A stretch of 64,000 nt of DNA from Cladorhizidae sp. MBARI D1340-BT2 (lineage: Eukaryota; Porifera; Demospongiae; Poecilosclerida; Cladorhizidae). Shown in pieces: positions 52,701-58,189 of the stretch (within the stretch, counting starts at the first letter, position 1; each line of letters begins with the position of its first letter). Under the pieces are notes generated by a model that was not told the DNA's origin, ran no database searches, and saw nothing but the letters and a program-made list of their open reading frames with translations. The stretch spans positions 20,170,816 to 20,234,815 of the forward strand of contig JAQNBH010000007.1 in assembly GCA_028752905.1 (NCBI GenBank), in the 5' to 3' direction. Made by a program: the position numbers and the translations under genes.

Positions 52701-54097
52701 TAACCAGCGTAGAAGACCAAGGTAGCTTAGCTACATAGCTAACCAGCTTAGAAGACCGAGGTATGCTTAGCTACATAGCTAACCAGCGTAGAAGACCAAG
52801 GTATGCTTAGCTACATAGCTAACCAGCTTAGAAGACCAAGGTATGCTTAGCTACATAGCTAACCAGCTTAGAAGACCAAGGTATGCTTAGCTACATAGCT
52901 AACCAGCTTAGAAGACCAAGGTATGCTTAGCTACATAGCTAACCAGCTTAGAAGACCAAGGTATGCTTAGCTACATAGCTAACCAGCTTAGAAGACCGAG
53001 GTATGCTTAGCTACATAGCTAACCAGCGTAGAAGACCAAGGTAGCTTAGCTACATAGCTACCCAGCTTAGAAGACCAAGGTATGCTTAGCTACATAGCTA
53101 ACCAGCTTAGAAGACCAAGGTATGCTTAGCTACATAGCTAACCAGCTTAGAAGACCGAGGTATGCTTAGCTACATAGCTAACCAGCTTAGAAGACCAAGG
53201 TATGCTTAGCTACATAGCTAACCAGCTTAGACGACCAAGGTATGCTTAGCTACATAGCTAACCAGCTTAGAAGACCAAGGTATGCTCAGTTACATAGCTA
53301 ACCAGCTCAGAAGACCAAGGTGCATAGCTAACTAGCTTAGAAGACCAAGGTATGCTTAGCTACATAGCTAACCAGCTTAGAAGACCAAGGTATGCTTAGC
53401 TACATAGCAAGCTATGCTTAGCTACGTAGCTAACCAGCTTAGAAGACAAAGGTATGCTATTGCGCTTCATGTAGTGGAGCTCAGGCGCTGGTTGGAGAGC
53501 AGAGGTGCTACAATAGCTGGGATCTTGTGCAGGCTCAGTCACTCCATAGCGTAATAGGCTCATGCCCGTTCAATGATGCTCCAGGAACATCTTTCCAGAG
53601 ACAAAGCAGTGAACTGCCACCGTGCAATGAGTTCTGTGAACAACTAGCAGCAAGCATACAGCTCAGCTCAGCTCTTACACCTTTTCACTTCCACTTTCCA
53701 TTATTCTAGAACTGTAACTTGCATTGACATGACAAATGTATCAGAAATGCTCGCGATGCTGAGTGGAAGAATTTAATTAAGTCGGTTATCCAGAATGTCA
53801 TTCTATTTTTTTTGTGGTCTTGAGCCTGTTAAGGCCACCAAATATACTACAGCACAGTGTGACACTATGTAACAGTAACTAACACTAATAACTATCTATA
53901 TGATTAATAATATCCAATTAAAAAAATAGAGCTTCTTTCGGTTAGGTGATAACTTGAATATACATACATATAATTATGAGTGTCCTGCTGCTCAAGGAGG
54001 GGGAGGGAAGGGGACCAAGGATCGTTCCTCAGCTCACCATACAACAGTTCCTTTCTCCTCTGCCACCACTTCCTTATCCAATACATAACACACTCGC
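22407..54097 (-). CDS. FBXO47: F-box protein 47-like gene (seven exons placed; 5' end not found)
   Basis: Minus-strand exons: 54038-54097 (tentative), 51163-51239, 44577-44752, 34906-35126, 31809-31970, 26420-26624 and 22407-22703 (stop). Intron phases agree across 54.1-31.8 kb and into the 26.6-kb exon: 1, 0, 2, 1, 1. The last junction is ambiguous. In order the peptides match the body of FBXO47, including FWLTQILRPWPIVCQARLLY, WKMANIISIIHELTS and WCLENVAQLLMHCG. FBXO47 is an F-box protein, presumed substrate receptor of an SCF ubiquitin ligase, needed in meiotic prophase in mouse and related to nematode PROM-1. The F-box exon itself was not found; it should lie upstream (>54.1 kb). The introns carry many minisatellites and several transposons. 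Confidence 0.78.
23130..23692. repeat. 30-bp minisatellite, about 18 copies, left half degenerate
   Basis: The period of 30 was measured at 23581/23611 (TGCAGCCAGT). The unit contains CTCTCTCCTCTACTTACTG. Copies at the right end are nearly identical and those to the left diverge, as in an array growing at one end. Confidence 0.9.
24565..24697. repeat. 36-bp tandem repeat, 3.7 copies
   Basis: Starts are at 24565, 24601, 24637 and 24673. The unit begins GCTGAGACCTGTGTCATGCC and copies are almost identical. Confidence 0.93.
26420..26624 (-). CDS. FBXO47: FBXO47-like exon: WCLENVAQLL segment
   Basis: The acceptor GTGTGCAG precedes 26624. Two bases complete the Ser codon left by the 31.8-kb exon (phase 1). 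It contains NSWCLENVAQLLMHCG, aligning with the family segment around REWLLENNARLL. The donor is either GTGCGT at 26419 or an earlier GTACAG after GGA. Confidence 0.8.
26655..27270. repeat. TATG/TGTA microsatellite
   Basis: About 600 bp of TATG, TGTA, GATG and ACAT tetranucleotide mixtures with many TACATGTA palindromes. Open frames rich in Tyr, Ile, His and Thr on both strands are repeat artefacts. It begins 31 bp beyond the FBXO47-like exon at 26420-26624, inside the intron. Confidence 0.95.
27500..29230 (+). pseudogene. Tc1/mariner-type transposase remnant, split by a minisatellite
   Basis: The N-terminal helix-turn-helix part is at about 27519-27810: LKAPTIVRILEKEDMTAPRQ, then VQEIVKDKMQTNNEKTAYQ, then after a frame change VILRCRTSLGWTFRGSSYQL. 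The DDE part resumes at 28721 (KRLEWARQNL in one frame, WADECTVQLETHSWFCCRK in another). It is interrupted at about 28876-28959 and continues HLGKMHVWAGISMKGRTG to INWWRIPPKSSNANPIENL, with a stop in place of the following Trp. Both gaps begin with GT and end with AG, so they could have been introns. Stops and shifts make the copy dead. Confidence 0.78.
28038..28620. repeat. 25-bp minisatellite, about 23 copies
   Basis: The period is 25 (TTACATG at 28038 and 28063). The unit contains TTACATGTACACAGCATGCC. All three plus frames are open for over 200 codons because no stop occurs in any phase of the unit. It lies between the two halves of the Tc1/mariner remnant. Confidence 0.95.
29400..30530. 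repeat. 1.1-kb inverted repeat made of about 30-bp units
   Basis: From about 29400 to 30025 degenerate units read GCTATTCCTGAAACCATGAA plus TTTAATCAAAAT. From about 30030 to 30450 the complementary units run the other way (TTTGATTAAATTCATGG, TTTCAGGAATAGC). The centre at about 30013-30045 is itself a near-perfect palindrome, GCTATTCCTGAAACCA / GTTTCAGGAATAGC. The right arm is shorter and has its own tandem subunits. Confidence 0.9.
30531..31207. other. No recognised gene
   Basis: Intron of the FBXO47-like gene on the minus strand. It contains TACATGTA-rich text near 31130-31205, similar in flavour to the microsatellite at 26.7-27.3 kb. Confidence 0.5.
31208..31458. repeat. CT-rich low-complexity tract
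   Basis: About 250 bp of CTCTCTCC/TCTATCTC mixtures, polypyrimidine on the plus strand. Ser/Leu-rich open frames here are artefacts. Confidence 0.93.
31809..31970 (-). CDS. FBXO47: FBXO47-like exon: WKMANIISIIHELTS segment
   Basis: The acceptor CTTCCTCAG precedes 31970 and the donor at 31808 is GTAAGA. Entry with two bases and exit with one base fit both neighbouring exons. It includes LFGTVDFSELARSLRLLHLH, matching the family region before its conserved DELS motif. Confidence 0.85.
32048..32700. repeat. 15-bp minisatellite, about 43 copies
   Basis: The unit is CTATGCATGCTCCAG with variants CTCTAG, CTCTGG and CTCTGA. TATGCATGC is an alternating pyrimidine-purine tract. The period is a multiple of three, so frames reading (SYACS)n, (AMHAP)n and, on the minus strand, (GACIA)n are open; I do not accept them as genes. 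Its right edge runs directly into a foldback-element core at 32701-32742. Confidence 0.97.
32701..32742. repeat. Partial foldback element at the edge of the 15-bp array
   Basis: It reads CCTTCATCAGGAATAATGA then AAGGCTAGAGCATCTA, the centre and part of one arm of the foldback family seen complete at 39891-40044. The other arm is missing and its place is taken by the minisatellite. Confidence 0.8.
32743..33415. other. No firm gene
   Basis: Intron of the FBXO47-like gene. A minus-strand stretch at 32916-33020, ending in TAA after a CTCCAG acceptor, is protein-like but does not fit the gene's phases or alignment. Confidence 0.45.
33416..33425 (+). promoter_or_regulatory. Possible TATA box of the nested gene
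   Basis: TATTTAAAGG lies 137 bp upstream of the ATG at 33563, in a locally GC-richer stretch (CTGGCCTGCCGCC just before it). This is inference from position only. Confidence 0.35.
33563..34361 (+). CDS. Nested three-exon gene for a 169-aa protein with repeated Cys/His modules
   Basis: Exons: 33563-33786 (donor GTAAGG), 33888-33969 (acceptor poly-T then GCAG; donor GTGCTT) and 34158-34361 (stop TGA). Phases agree (2, 0) and the total is 510 bases. Exon 1 ends with CLVC-x9-C-x-H-x6-C. Exons 2 and 3 joined give CHLC-x20-C-x-H-x6-C, the same ligand spacing, followed by a weaker C-x-H-x5-C. The repeated pattern supports the exon 2-3 junction and suggests zinc binding. The C-terminus is acidic (DTDSIEEEKLITR). 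I do not recognise the family; it is not a canonical RING. A foldback element fills most of intron 2. The gene lies opposite to, and inside an intron of, the FBXO47-like gene. Confidence 0.5.
34011..34138. repeat. Foldback (palindromic MITE-like) element, copy A
   Basis: Ends ACCTTCTCAATAATCAA and TTGATTATTGAGAAGGT are inverted repeats. Arms continue through TGTATTCTCTCGACATTTCG and CGAAACGTCGAGAGAATACA. The loop side reads ATGCTCTAGCCTTCATCAGG. It sits in intron 2 of the nested gene. Confidence 0.9.
34906..35126 (-). CDS. FBXO47: FBXO47-like exon: FWLTQILRPWP segment
   Basis: The acceptor CCCCCTAG precedes 35126. One base completes the Lys codon from the 44.6-kb exon. The donor at 34905 is GTAGAA with phase 1. 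It contains RRVFLDHALAQ and FWLTQILRPWPIVCQARLLY, the most recognisable FBXO47 block. GC content is higher than its surroundings, as expected of a coding exon in an AT-rich intron landscape. Confidence 0.88.
35625..39195. repeat. 46-bp minisatellite, about 77 copies (3.6 kb)
   Basis: The period of 46 was measured at 35821/35867. The unit contains TAGTTCATGGCCCTAGGGTT and CTCTACTGTCTCTGCCTTAG. Variants alternate (CCTTAG/CTTTAG, AATGTAG/AATGCAG, GGCCC/GGTCC) in patterns suggesting higher-order blocks, with occasional short units. It is the largest array in the window and lies in an intron of the FBXO47-like gene. Confidence 0.97.
39668..39724. repeat. Degenerate half of a foldback element
   Basis: TGATGAAGGCTATAGCATCT, then GCGAAAGATTGAGA, then AATTGAAGTTGATTATT match one arm of the foldback family, about 170 bp from complete copy B. 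Confidence 0.65.
39891..40044. repeat. Foldback (palindromic MITE-like) element, copy B
   Basis: Arms include AATCAACTTCAAATTGTATT, CACTCGACGTTTCGACTA and their complements, with the centre CCTTCATCAGGAATAATGAT. It is about 150 bp long and lies in an intron of the FBXO47-like gene. Confidence 0.92.
40045..40964. other. No firm gene
   Basis: A minus-strand stretch at about 40398-40451 encodes an acidic peptide (SDSESSDEED) between a TTTAG acceptor and a GTATAC donor. It may be an exon of something, but it is not needed by the FBXO47-like model. A short AAT-rich microsatellite is at about 40725-40830. Confidence 0.4.
40965..41130. repeat. Short irregular repeat, four copies
   Basis: CAATGAAGATGAACTGCATT (or CAACGAAGATGAACTCC) recurs four times at irregular 36-60 bp spacing. 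Confidence 0.8.
41190..41985. repeat. 24-27-bp minisatellite with a CACGTG in most units, about 31 copies
   Basis: The unit contains GTGCACGTGGAGGAGCTGG, followed by TTCCA (24-bp form) or CTCTCA / CTTCTCA (25-27-bp forms). The right part is homogeneous 24-bp units and the left part mixed. Open frames on both strands result from the 24-bp period. Confidence 0.95.
42396..42975. repeat. 50-bp minisatellite, 11.6 copies
   Basis: The period of 50 was measured at 42421/42471 (TGCACACCTG). The unit contains TGTAGTATAACTGCAGACTA and CTGTGCAGCATATCCTCC. Copies are nearly identical. Confidence 0.95.
42976..43529. other. No recognised gene
   Basis: Only a short direct repeat is seen: TTTTTAATATGGATCAAATC with AGACTTAATAGAGATCATT, twice at about 43174-43270. 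Confidence 0.5.
43530..43680. repeat. Dispersed repeat related to 60150-60250
   Basis: GATTACCATGAGCTTCCATCTCTC, ... GAGAGCTGCACT, ... CGCCAGC, ... ATGGTGGCACATC here parallels GATCACCATAAGCTTCCATCTCTG, ... AAAGCTGCACTCC at 60168 on. At 60 kb this repeat directly follows a foldback element, so both may belong to one larger element. Confidence 0.6.
43823..44035. repeat. 20-bp minisatellite, about 11 copies
   Basis: The unit is CATGTGCATGTAGAACCTTC (20 bp, measured at 43861/43881). The minus-strand frames rich in Met, His, Trp and Lys are artefacts. Confidence 0.93.
44577..44752 (-). CDS. FBXO47: FBXO47-like exon: HQALVLLLGHSAAY segment
   Basis: The acceptor ATTTACAG precedes 44752 (phase 0 entry) and the donor GTATGT at 44576 leaves two bases, which the 35.1-kb exon completes. 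It encodes HQALVLLLGHSAAYFSFGQL and GWSDGEKIRAYAVVQTVAKR, aligning with the family segment around a conserved GWD/E motif. Confidence 0.8.
44803..44932. repeat. 14-bp minisatellite, left fragment
   Basis: Units GATGTAGGGCTAGG and relatives, degenerate at the left end. The array resumes at 49365, having been split by the Ty3/gypsy insertion. Confidence 0.93.
44933..45105 (-). repeat. 3' LTR of the 4.43-kb gypsy element
   Basis: 173 bp with terminal TGTAGTATA...TATACTACA. A CACGTG lies near 45006. Identical in length to the other LTR. Confidence 0.95.
45150..48110 (-). CDS. Pol of the 4.43-kb gypsy element (protease end, RT, RNase H, integrase)
   Basis: 986 codons from the first ATG to TGA. 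The true frame begins further upstream, inside the protease, and ATG 48110 is only the first Met. Residue 27 on holds the protease TPLLG. RT has D180 in FSKIDLRSGYHQ and a NISDD box (241-243); SDD is usual for one gypsy branch. RNase H has D389, E424/E426 and D452 (TDHKPL). Integrase has H613/H616, C646/C649, D677, D732 and E768 with exact D35E spacing. An acidic then basic tail ends RSRKTQRLLEEM. No internal stop is present. The domain order is standard, unlike the element at 1-3341. Confidence 0.95.
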   Translation of the reverse strand: MAKTTFTLEGGQEIKTEVLIVEGTATPLLGKAAAESLGILRVGVYYITGSDDYGDGLIRRFPKLWKGIGCLKGVQVKLHIDQSVAPVAQKHSRVPFHKQEKVAKEIAKLEAADIIEKASGPTEWVSRIVTPPKPKKPEEIRLCVDMREANKAILRTRHVTPTLDELITALNGATVFSKIDLRSGYHQLVLHPSSRYITTFSTHIGLYRYKRLSFGINAAAEVFQHEIQMVIQGVPGAINISDDIAIFGSDQCTHDQALEKVLHKLQEAGLTLNLEKCEFRKNKIEFYGLVFSSEGVSPDKKKVADLHTATEPKSASEVRSFLGMAQFSARFIPNYATITDPLRALTKKHSVWRWGEKEVEAFKAVKTGLSESATNAYFDVTKSVEILVDASPVGLAALLIQDQRVVTYASQALSSVEARYSQTEREALAVVWACEHFDRFVNGAPHFTVITDHKPLETIWQKPRPPLRIERWGLRLQPYKMTVKYRPGADNPADYLSRHPSEHSGPESQEMSMAECYVNSIAEAAIPLAMTIEEVQRETARDSTLQAVINLTRNSKWHDTSQYIGSDINQEALRGYSRVKDTLTVNESGDLVLRDYRVVIPHTLQHRAVELAHEGHQGICKTKALLRSKVWFPGIDAAAEETVRRCIPCQANTAHRMNEPLSMSPLPRGPWVDISMDFCGPLPTGEYLLVIVDEFSRYPVVEVVKGTSGDKVIPVVDKIFSLFGFPEVIKTDNGPPFMGHSWKSFMHKCGVRHRRVTPLWPQANAQAENFNKPLMKALKVANIKGLAWLPEMQRMLRAYRCSPHVTITFTPFRLMFGREPRTKLPELSKVHPDKNLVKDRDAVTKKGMKSYADRRARAQQSTIRGGDVVLVQQRKKGKLSTPFNPHPLVVTRRKGSMITARAKGGSLVTRNAAMFHRLPYELAEEHPVQSEEEPTEEEPSEFPEIDGPPEPSSTEHDPVTTPSPVIEGLRRSTRRSRKTQRLLEEM
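48149..49162 (-). CDS. Gag with two zinc knuckles and protease start, 4.43-kb gypsy element
   Basis: The start at ATG 49162 was chosen because the upstream in-frame ATG (49225) lies inside the LTR; this gives 337 residues. Capsid-like sequence occupies about 1-190 (retrotransposon gag, MFRKESQMEGESITQYVTRL). CCHC knuckles are at about 220-233 and 241-254. The aspartic protease begins at LIDSGST (Asp 309), but the frame ends at TAA soon after; the rest of the protease lies in the -1 frame. The break may be a one-base loss or a frameshift site. It falls inside a domain, so damage is more likely. Confidence 0.92.
   Translation of the reverse strand: MAVALQVSTVQPFDAHGDANSLSQRWEKWLRSFEMFVGASGVTDDTQKRQLLLHCAGPDVQDIFFTLVDTGDNFSTAKASLTAYFTPRKNTSYNRHMFRKESQMEGESITQYVTRLRQLARLCEFGAGINDFIRDQVIDHCWSNRLRTKLLAERDLSLERVLDIASAMEASQLQAAQMTQDTDRTNMVRGFRQYSKPRQRFLEKDEVNERSRSQDSPGKCTKCGRRGHTANACRCTRGKQCFRCGAIGHFSKMCSQSKATSQSTHNVKYLNEEASESDNDVQDEYAYAMSNGETVTVSINGVGVTMLIDSGSTCNTINTEIKQHLIKQVLHYYRVSV
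49170..49187 (-). other. Primer binding site, probably tRNA-Ser
   Basis: The minus strand directly after the LTR reads T then TGGCGACGAGGTAAAGC. The first 11 bases fit the complement of the 3' end of a tRNA-Ser with acceptor GACGAGG plus CCA. Confidence 0.7.
49188..49360 (-). repeat. 5' LTR of the 4.43-kb gypsy element
   Basis: 173 bp, differing from the left LTR at one position by eye (CAATTAAA here, CAATCAAA there). Confidence 0.95.
49365..50740. repeat. 14-bp minisatellite, about 98 copies, right fragment
   Basis: The unit is GATGTAGGGCTAGG; occasional GGTTAGGGCTAGGG units resemble telomere repeat. A 600-700-bp block recurs within it: GGATAG, AGAGCTAGGTATG and CTAAGATGTAGG, GATGGCGGGATG occur in the same order twice, indicating higher-order duplication. 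It is continuous with 44803-44932 but for the retroelement. Confidence 0.95.
50741..51162. other. Intron sequence next to an FBXO47-like exon
   Basis: No gene is seen. A short ACATGTACATGTGAC tandem lies at 51068-51117. Confidence 0.5.
51163..51239 (-). CDS. FBXO47: FBXO47-like exon: ELMKQLTVLQPLKSRL segment
   Basis: The acceptor TGCATGCAG precedes 51239 and the donor GTATGC is at 51162. It encodes ELMKQLTVLQPLKSRLRTAT, aligning with the family segment LFKRCTLLLPTKERL. Phase 1 entry fits the tentative exon at 54038-54097; phase 0 exit fits the 44.7-kb exon. Confidence 0.75.
51249..51300. repeat. (CA)n microsatellite
   Basis: ACACAC/ACGC dinucleotide tract just upstream of an FBXO47-like exon, with respect to the minus strand. 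Confidence 0.95.
51405..51535 (+). repeat. tRNA-derived SINE-like repeat, copy 1
   Basis: It shares ATTGCAGTTGTGAAGGAGTT and CGTGGCTCAATGGTTGAGTA with 57755-57880. TGGCTCAATGG (51472-51482) fits the pol III A-box TRGYNNANNNG exactly. The B-box is not recognisable here. Confidence 0.6.
51545..53460. repeat. 40-bp minisatellite, about 48 copies with higher-order structure
   Basis: The period of 40 was measured at 51601/51641. The unit contains GCTTAGCTACATAGCTAACC and AGCTTAGAAGACCAAGGTAT. A marker variant (TGCATTCTACCAGCTACATAG) recurs 760 bp apart (about 51556 and 52316). A GACCGAGG unit followed by a GCGTAG unit recurs at about 51678, 52396, 52677, 52757 and 53007. The array therefore grew by duplication of multi-unit blocks. 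Confidence 0.95.
53461..54037. other. Intron sequence, no firm exon
   Basis: Between the 40-bp array and the tentative FBXO47-like exon. A minus-strand open stretch at about 53460-53555 is noted but unsupported. Confidence 0.45.
54038..54097 (-). CDS. FBXO47: Tentative FBXO47-like exon
   Basis: The acceptor CACTTTAG precedes 54097 and the donor GTGAGC is at 54037. The frame encodes YWIRKWWQRRKELLYG and exits in phase 1, exactly what the 51.2-kb exon needs. It is short and weakly conserved, so the call rests on splice sites and phase. Confidence 0.4.
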
Positions 54098-54282
54098 CTA
54101 AAGTGCTTAGTTCACCATTTTTGTTGCTAGCATATCAACAGTGCTCACCCGACTAGCACTCAGACACAATGAAAGCACCCTTGACTCTCCCAGCTGTTCG
54201 TGGACACATGACCTCAGGTGCGCTGGACAGTGTATGTCACGCTGTTTATTTCAATTTTCATTTCTATGAATTCACTTAAGGG

Positions 54283-57083
54283 GGATAGTAACCATAATTA
54301 ACAAGATCGCTTCCCCGGAACATAACTACACTGCCGTTTATGCCGTTTACTTTTAAGACACAAATTGGTCTCATTGGATTCCTTGAAACAAGAGCTTTCC
54401 AATTATATATAACTTTAGGTATCGGTCAAGTACAGAGTAGATCCCTGAACATCTGCAAAAAGATGTCCTGTGGTCATGTCATAGCTTATCAACAGTTTCT
54501 AGGCCATTTAGCTTGCCACTATAAAGACAAAATTTGTTTAGCACCCACCAGATTTGATTAGCACCCACTTAACCAAATGCATACAAGTGGATGTAGGTGG
54601 TATGCGCTTTAGAAACAAAGTGAATATATGATGGCATAGAGCATAGATGTAGCAATGATATATAATAATTATAATTTTTGACCAACAAATTCGTTTTTAC
54701 CTCTATGAAACAGTGAGTTGCGAAAATGAGGTTCAAAGTTGATGTATGGGTGAGTGATATAGTAAAAAGAAAAGAAATCAATCAAAAAGCCCTGATCCGT
54801 ACTGCACCCCCTCTTGCTCTTCCTCCATGGTGACCTGGTCCAACCTCATCTGCTGACGACGCTTCTTCACTAGCTCCTCTCCCTTGTATTCCGCACTCCA
54901 CACACGAACATCATCTGTGGCTCGCGGGTACGCCTTAGTTCTGGGCCCACACGCAAGATGCAGCCGATTCAGCACTCCCTCCAAGGACGCTCTACCAGAA
55001 TTGAACGAGAGGACAGCAAGGTTCGCTGCTAGTTCTACCACCACTGCTGAGGAGAAATCCGTCTTGGGGCACCGGTTCCAGATCATGGAGTTGAAGGACT
55101 CGTTCTGGTTCTGGGTGGGCCCCAACACACACCGTTCCATCAAAGCACCACGAGAGAGGTCCTCAAACACCTTCTTGATGATGGGTGCGATCTCGTCACA
55201 GATGGTCTGGTTGTGATGTGGAGGAGGCTCACCCTTCACCAGAGCCCGCTGGAATTTGCAGCATGATCTGTCACCTGGCAGACGGAACGAATGCTGGGGG
55301 GTCCCGTCACTGGAGATGCTGTGATAGTAGATGTCCATCACAGCTCTCTTCATTGCTGCAGGATCTCCCATGTTGGACCGGATTGCCTTGCCGTAGTACT
55401 TCTGCAAGATCTTCATCAGCGTGATGGTCATCCTCCCTCGTCCTCCCATCCTGATGACATTGCCTTGCTTATCACAGTGCTGCTTCTTCTTCATAGCAGA
55501 GAGATGACTGAACATCCGCTTCTGAACATGGCCAACACATTCATGCTTGACAATTGGGTGGTCCTCTCCATAGGGCTTGGCAGCACTGATGGTGGAGTAG
55601 GTTGATGAATCACCGTCAGCGATCATAGATGTGAACCGGAGCCGGTACCTGTCCACGGACCGCTGCCAGATCCTCGTTGCCCCCTCCACCTTCATCTTTC
55701 TAGACGAGCTGTGGTAGTTAATGGCACAGTTGTTATGATGTGTCCCCCACCAGTCTAGGAAAGCAGGTGATGAAGGGTCCAAGTTGCTCTTCCTGGAACA
55801 CTCGTGGCAGTGCTTGCTGAGCTCATCGATATCCAACACCTTTCCTGTGTCCCAGCTATCCACCAGCACCACACCATACAGTGACTGGTGCCCCCGCTTT
55901 TGCCAAGTCCATCGCACGTTACCTTGACATCCACCACCTCCTTCTCTCCAGCTTCTCCATGCAGCTCCTCTGCAGCCTTCCTCATGTCCTCCTCCGCAGC
56001 GTCTCGAGCAGCAACAAGAAGCTTGGCATTGACTTTAGTGAACGGCTGATTGGTGATTGGAGGTACCATCCCCATCACCCCAGCGAAGTCTGCCATCCCA
56101 CCTTGCCCATGTCCAGCATTCCGGGCTGCCCAGCACAGCTTGTGTGTTGACCTCCAGATCCTCCCATCGGTAGCGGTTTGTGATGGTGGACGACTTCCCA
56201 CACACCGAGCAGAAGATCTCCAACTTGCTGACGAAACCTCTCCTCTGTGCTCTGTCTTCCCGGATGGATAAAGGAGCACCACAACATTTGAACACAGACA
56301 CAGCCTGTGCCAAATTCGTCATCTTGAAGAAGAGGTAATCATCATCACTCAGCTCAACTGATGATGGCGCAGACAGAGAAGGAGGAGAGGACACAGAAAA
56401 AGGAGCAGCAGCAGAAGTAGCACCTGACCTGGCCAGAGCAATTTTCTTTGAAGATGTGGAGCGAACAGCAACTGGGATGTCTGAAGAAGCAGAAGGGCCA
56501 GCAGCAGAAGTGAAAGGAGAAGTAACAAAAGTAGTAGAGTGGATAGTAGAGGTAGGGGCAGATGAAGCTGCAGGGATAGCACCAGCAGAAGAGATAGAAG
56601 CAGCAGAACCAGTGTTCTTGGGCTTGGGGAAGGTCCTTGGCCTTTTCTTACAATAGACAGAACATCACTTCCCTCTTGGTTATTCCATAGCAATCCAGAG
56701 CCAACAACAAAAACTACTATCAAAAAAGCACTAGCAAAATAAAACACCATGTGCTCTAGAAATATTTTAATTCGCTGGTTATTTAGAACTGCCATAAATC
56801 TGCTTAGACTGGGCTTTATTTTGAATGTCTAACTGAAAGAATAAACCAAGTAGTTCTCGAGATATGACCTGACTTACTGGTAAGGAAGCCATAGGTAGCC
56901 TCCATCGTGATCTCCAAAGGATTAGCAAACGGTTAGTACAAAAAATGCTGTAATTCAAAAATAGCTTGTCCAAATGCTTTGAAATTTGAACACCAAGTAG
57001 TTTATGCCTTTCTGAATAGCTAGAGTTCAAAAAAAGAAAATCCAAAAATTTACTAAAATGCACAAACATTATGGTTACTATCC
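54283..57083 (-). mobile_element. Mutator-like (MULE) DNA transposon
   Basis: 16-bp perfect terminal inverted repeats GGATAGTAACCATAAT at 54283-54298 and 57068-57083 bracket a Mutator-type transposase pseudogene. Similarity continues outward with mismatches (TTCACTTAAGG / TTCACTTGACC), so the true ends may be near 54271 and 57095. A 9-bp target duplication was not clear. Confidence 0.75.
54778..56662 (-). pseudogene. Mutator-like transposase pseudogene
   Basis: On the minus strand: a Ser/Ala/Pro-rich N-terminal part (about 56640-56400), a zinc-binding segment (FKCCGAPLS ... FCSVCGKSS), a helical part (FTKVNAKLLVAARDAAEEDM), VTCDG, then the catalytic region SMIADGDSSTYSTISAAKPY with HECVGHVQKRM, a middle GGRGRMTITLMKILQKYYGKA and a C-terminal part to about 54780. 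Two one-base frame breaks occur, near 56125 and 55905. The 379-codon C-terminal block is otherwise open, so inactivation looks recent. The family is common in invertebrate genomes. Confidence 0.85.
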
Positions 57084-57754
57084 GGTCAAGTGAACCCATG
57101 AAGTTAAGTACACTGTAGAAATGCCGCAGCAGATTCGGTTCGTCTCGCTTATTTCCTCTTTTCACCCCGCAGTTCTACGGTAACCATGGAAACAAGAACA
57201 CATTGACTCAGCCCATGCATCCCGTAGTTTGCGACCACATACACCTGAAGTAGGTGGAGCTAAGATTGCTTATAGTTGAGCGATCTCCTTAAGATTTGTA
57301 TCCTGCTGGGCTCAACGACTCTTCAGTTAATGGGACTGCTGCTATGTACGATAGGCACATCCTAAAGTGCCTGGATTTGTTGGTTTGATGGTGACCAGAG
57401 CCTCTAATAGAGGCAAGGAGTGGGAACTTCAAAACACTCTTGACAGGACCAACACGTATATCCTCATTAATCAGGGATGAACTAGCACTCGCTATATTGG
57501 TTTGAATCCTATATACTTCAATATGTGGCCACCAAACACATGCACACACACACATGCACACACATACACACGTGTACACACATGCACACACACACACATG
57601 CACAAAACAAAGCTCACATACAGCTCATTTTAACATCTTCTTAACATTCCAAACTTGGGCTGATTCTATCTCTAACACATTTCCAGGATGCAGGATCCCA
57701 CGATTGACTTCCATCCAGTCTACCTGAGATTACCATTGAAAGGCAGTCACTATT
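57084..57754. other. No recognised gene
   Basis: A short CACACA-rich tract lies at about 57538-57602. No F-box-coding exon was found here despite being looked for. Confidence 0.5.
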
Positions 57755-57880
57755 GATTGCAGTTGTGAAGGAGTTCCAGTGCCTGTTTGGAGGACATCAA
57801 ATAGTTTGGGTGCCCGTGGCTCAATGGTTGAGTAACAGAAGTCGAGGGTCCAAATCCTGCTGGTGGCTAGAATATTTTCC
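57755..57880 (+). repeat. tRNA-derived SINE-like repeat, copy 2
   Basis: The A-box TGGCTCAATGG (57817-57827) matches the consensus exactly. The B-box-like GGTCCAAATCC (57847-57857) has one mismatch to GWTCRANNC. It shares about 60 bp with copy 1 at 51405-51535, including text upstream of the A-box. Spacing between boxes is slightly short. Confidence 0.65.
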
Positions 57881-58189
57881 AGATTTTCTTCTTGCTCTCA
57901 CATTTTCCCCTTGTCCGTTTATAAGCTAATGAGCAATTATTTGGGTGTGTTTTATTTTCTATTTGTCTCCATGGTTACAATTGGGAGGCAGACCAATTTA
58001 CACGAGCTAGGCAGTCCAATTGGAGTTGCTTCTAATAGAGGAAATAGAGTATACTGATAGAAAATAGGGCAGATGCTTGGCATGTTCGACAAAAAGGAGA
58101 AGTGGTGCAAGCATTGAACAGCGTTGTCCCTATGGGTTTGCATGTAGGTCTGTGTGGAGGCCATGCCAGCTTGAGAATATAATCGTTGT

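Noticed and set aside
20095..53460. CRISPR arrays
   Set aside because: The arrays are head-to-tail minisatellites without unique spacers, in a eukaryotic contig.
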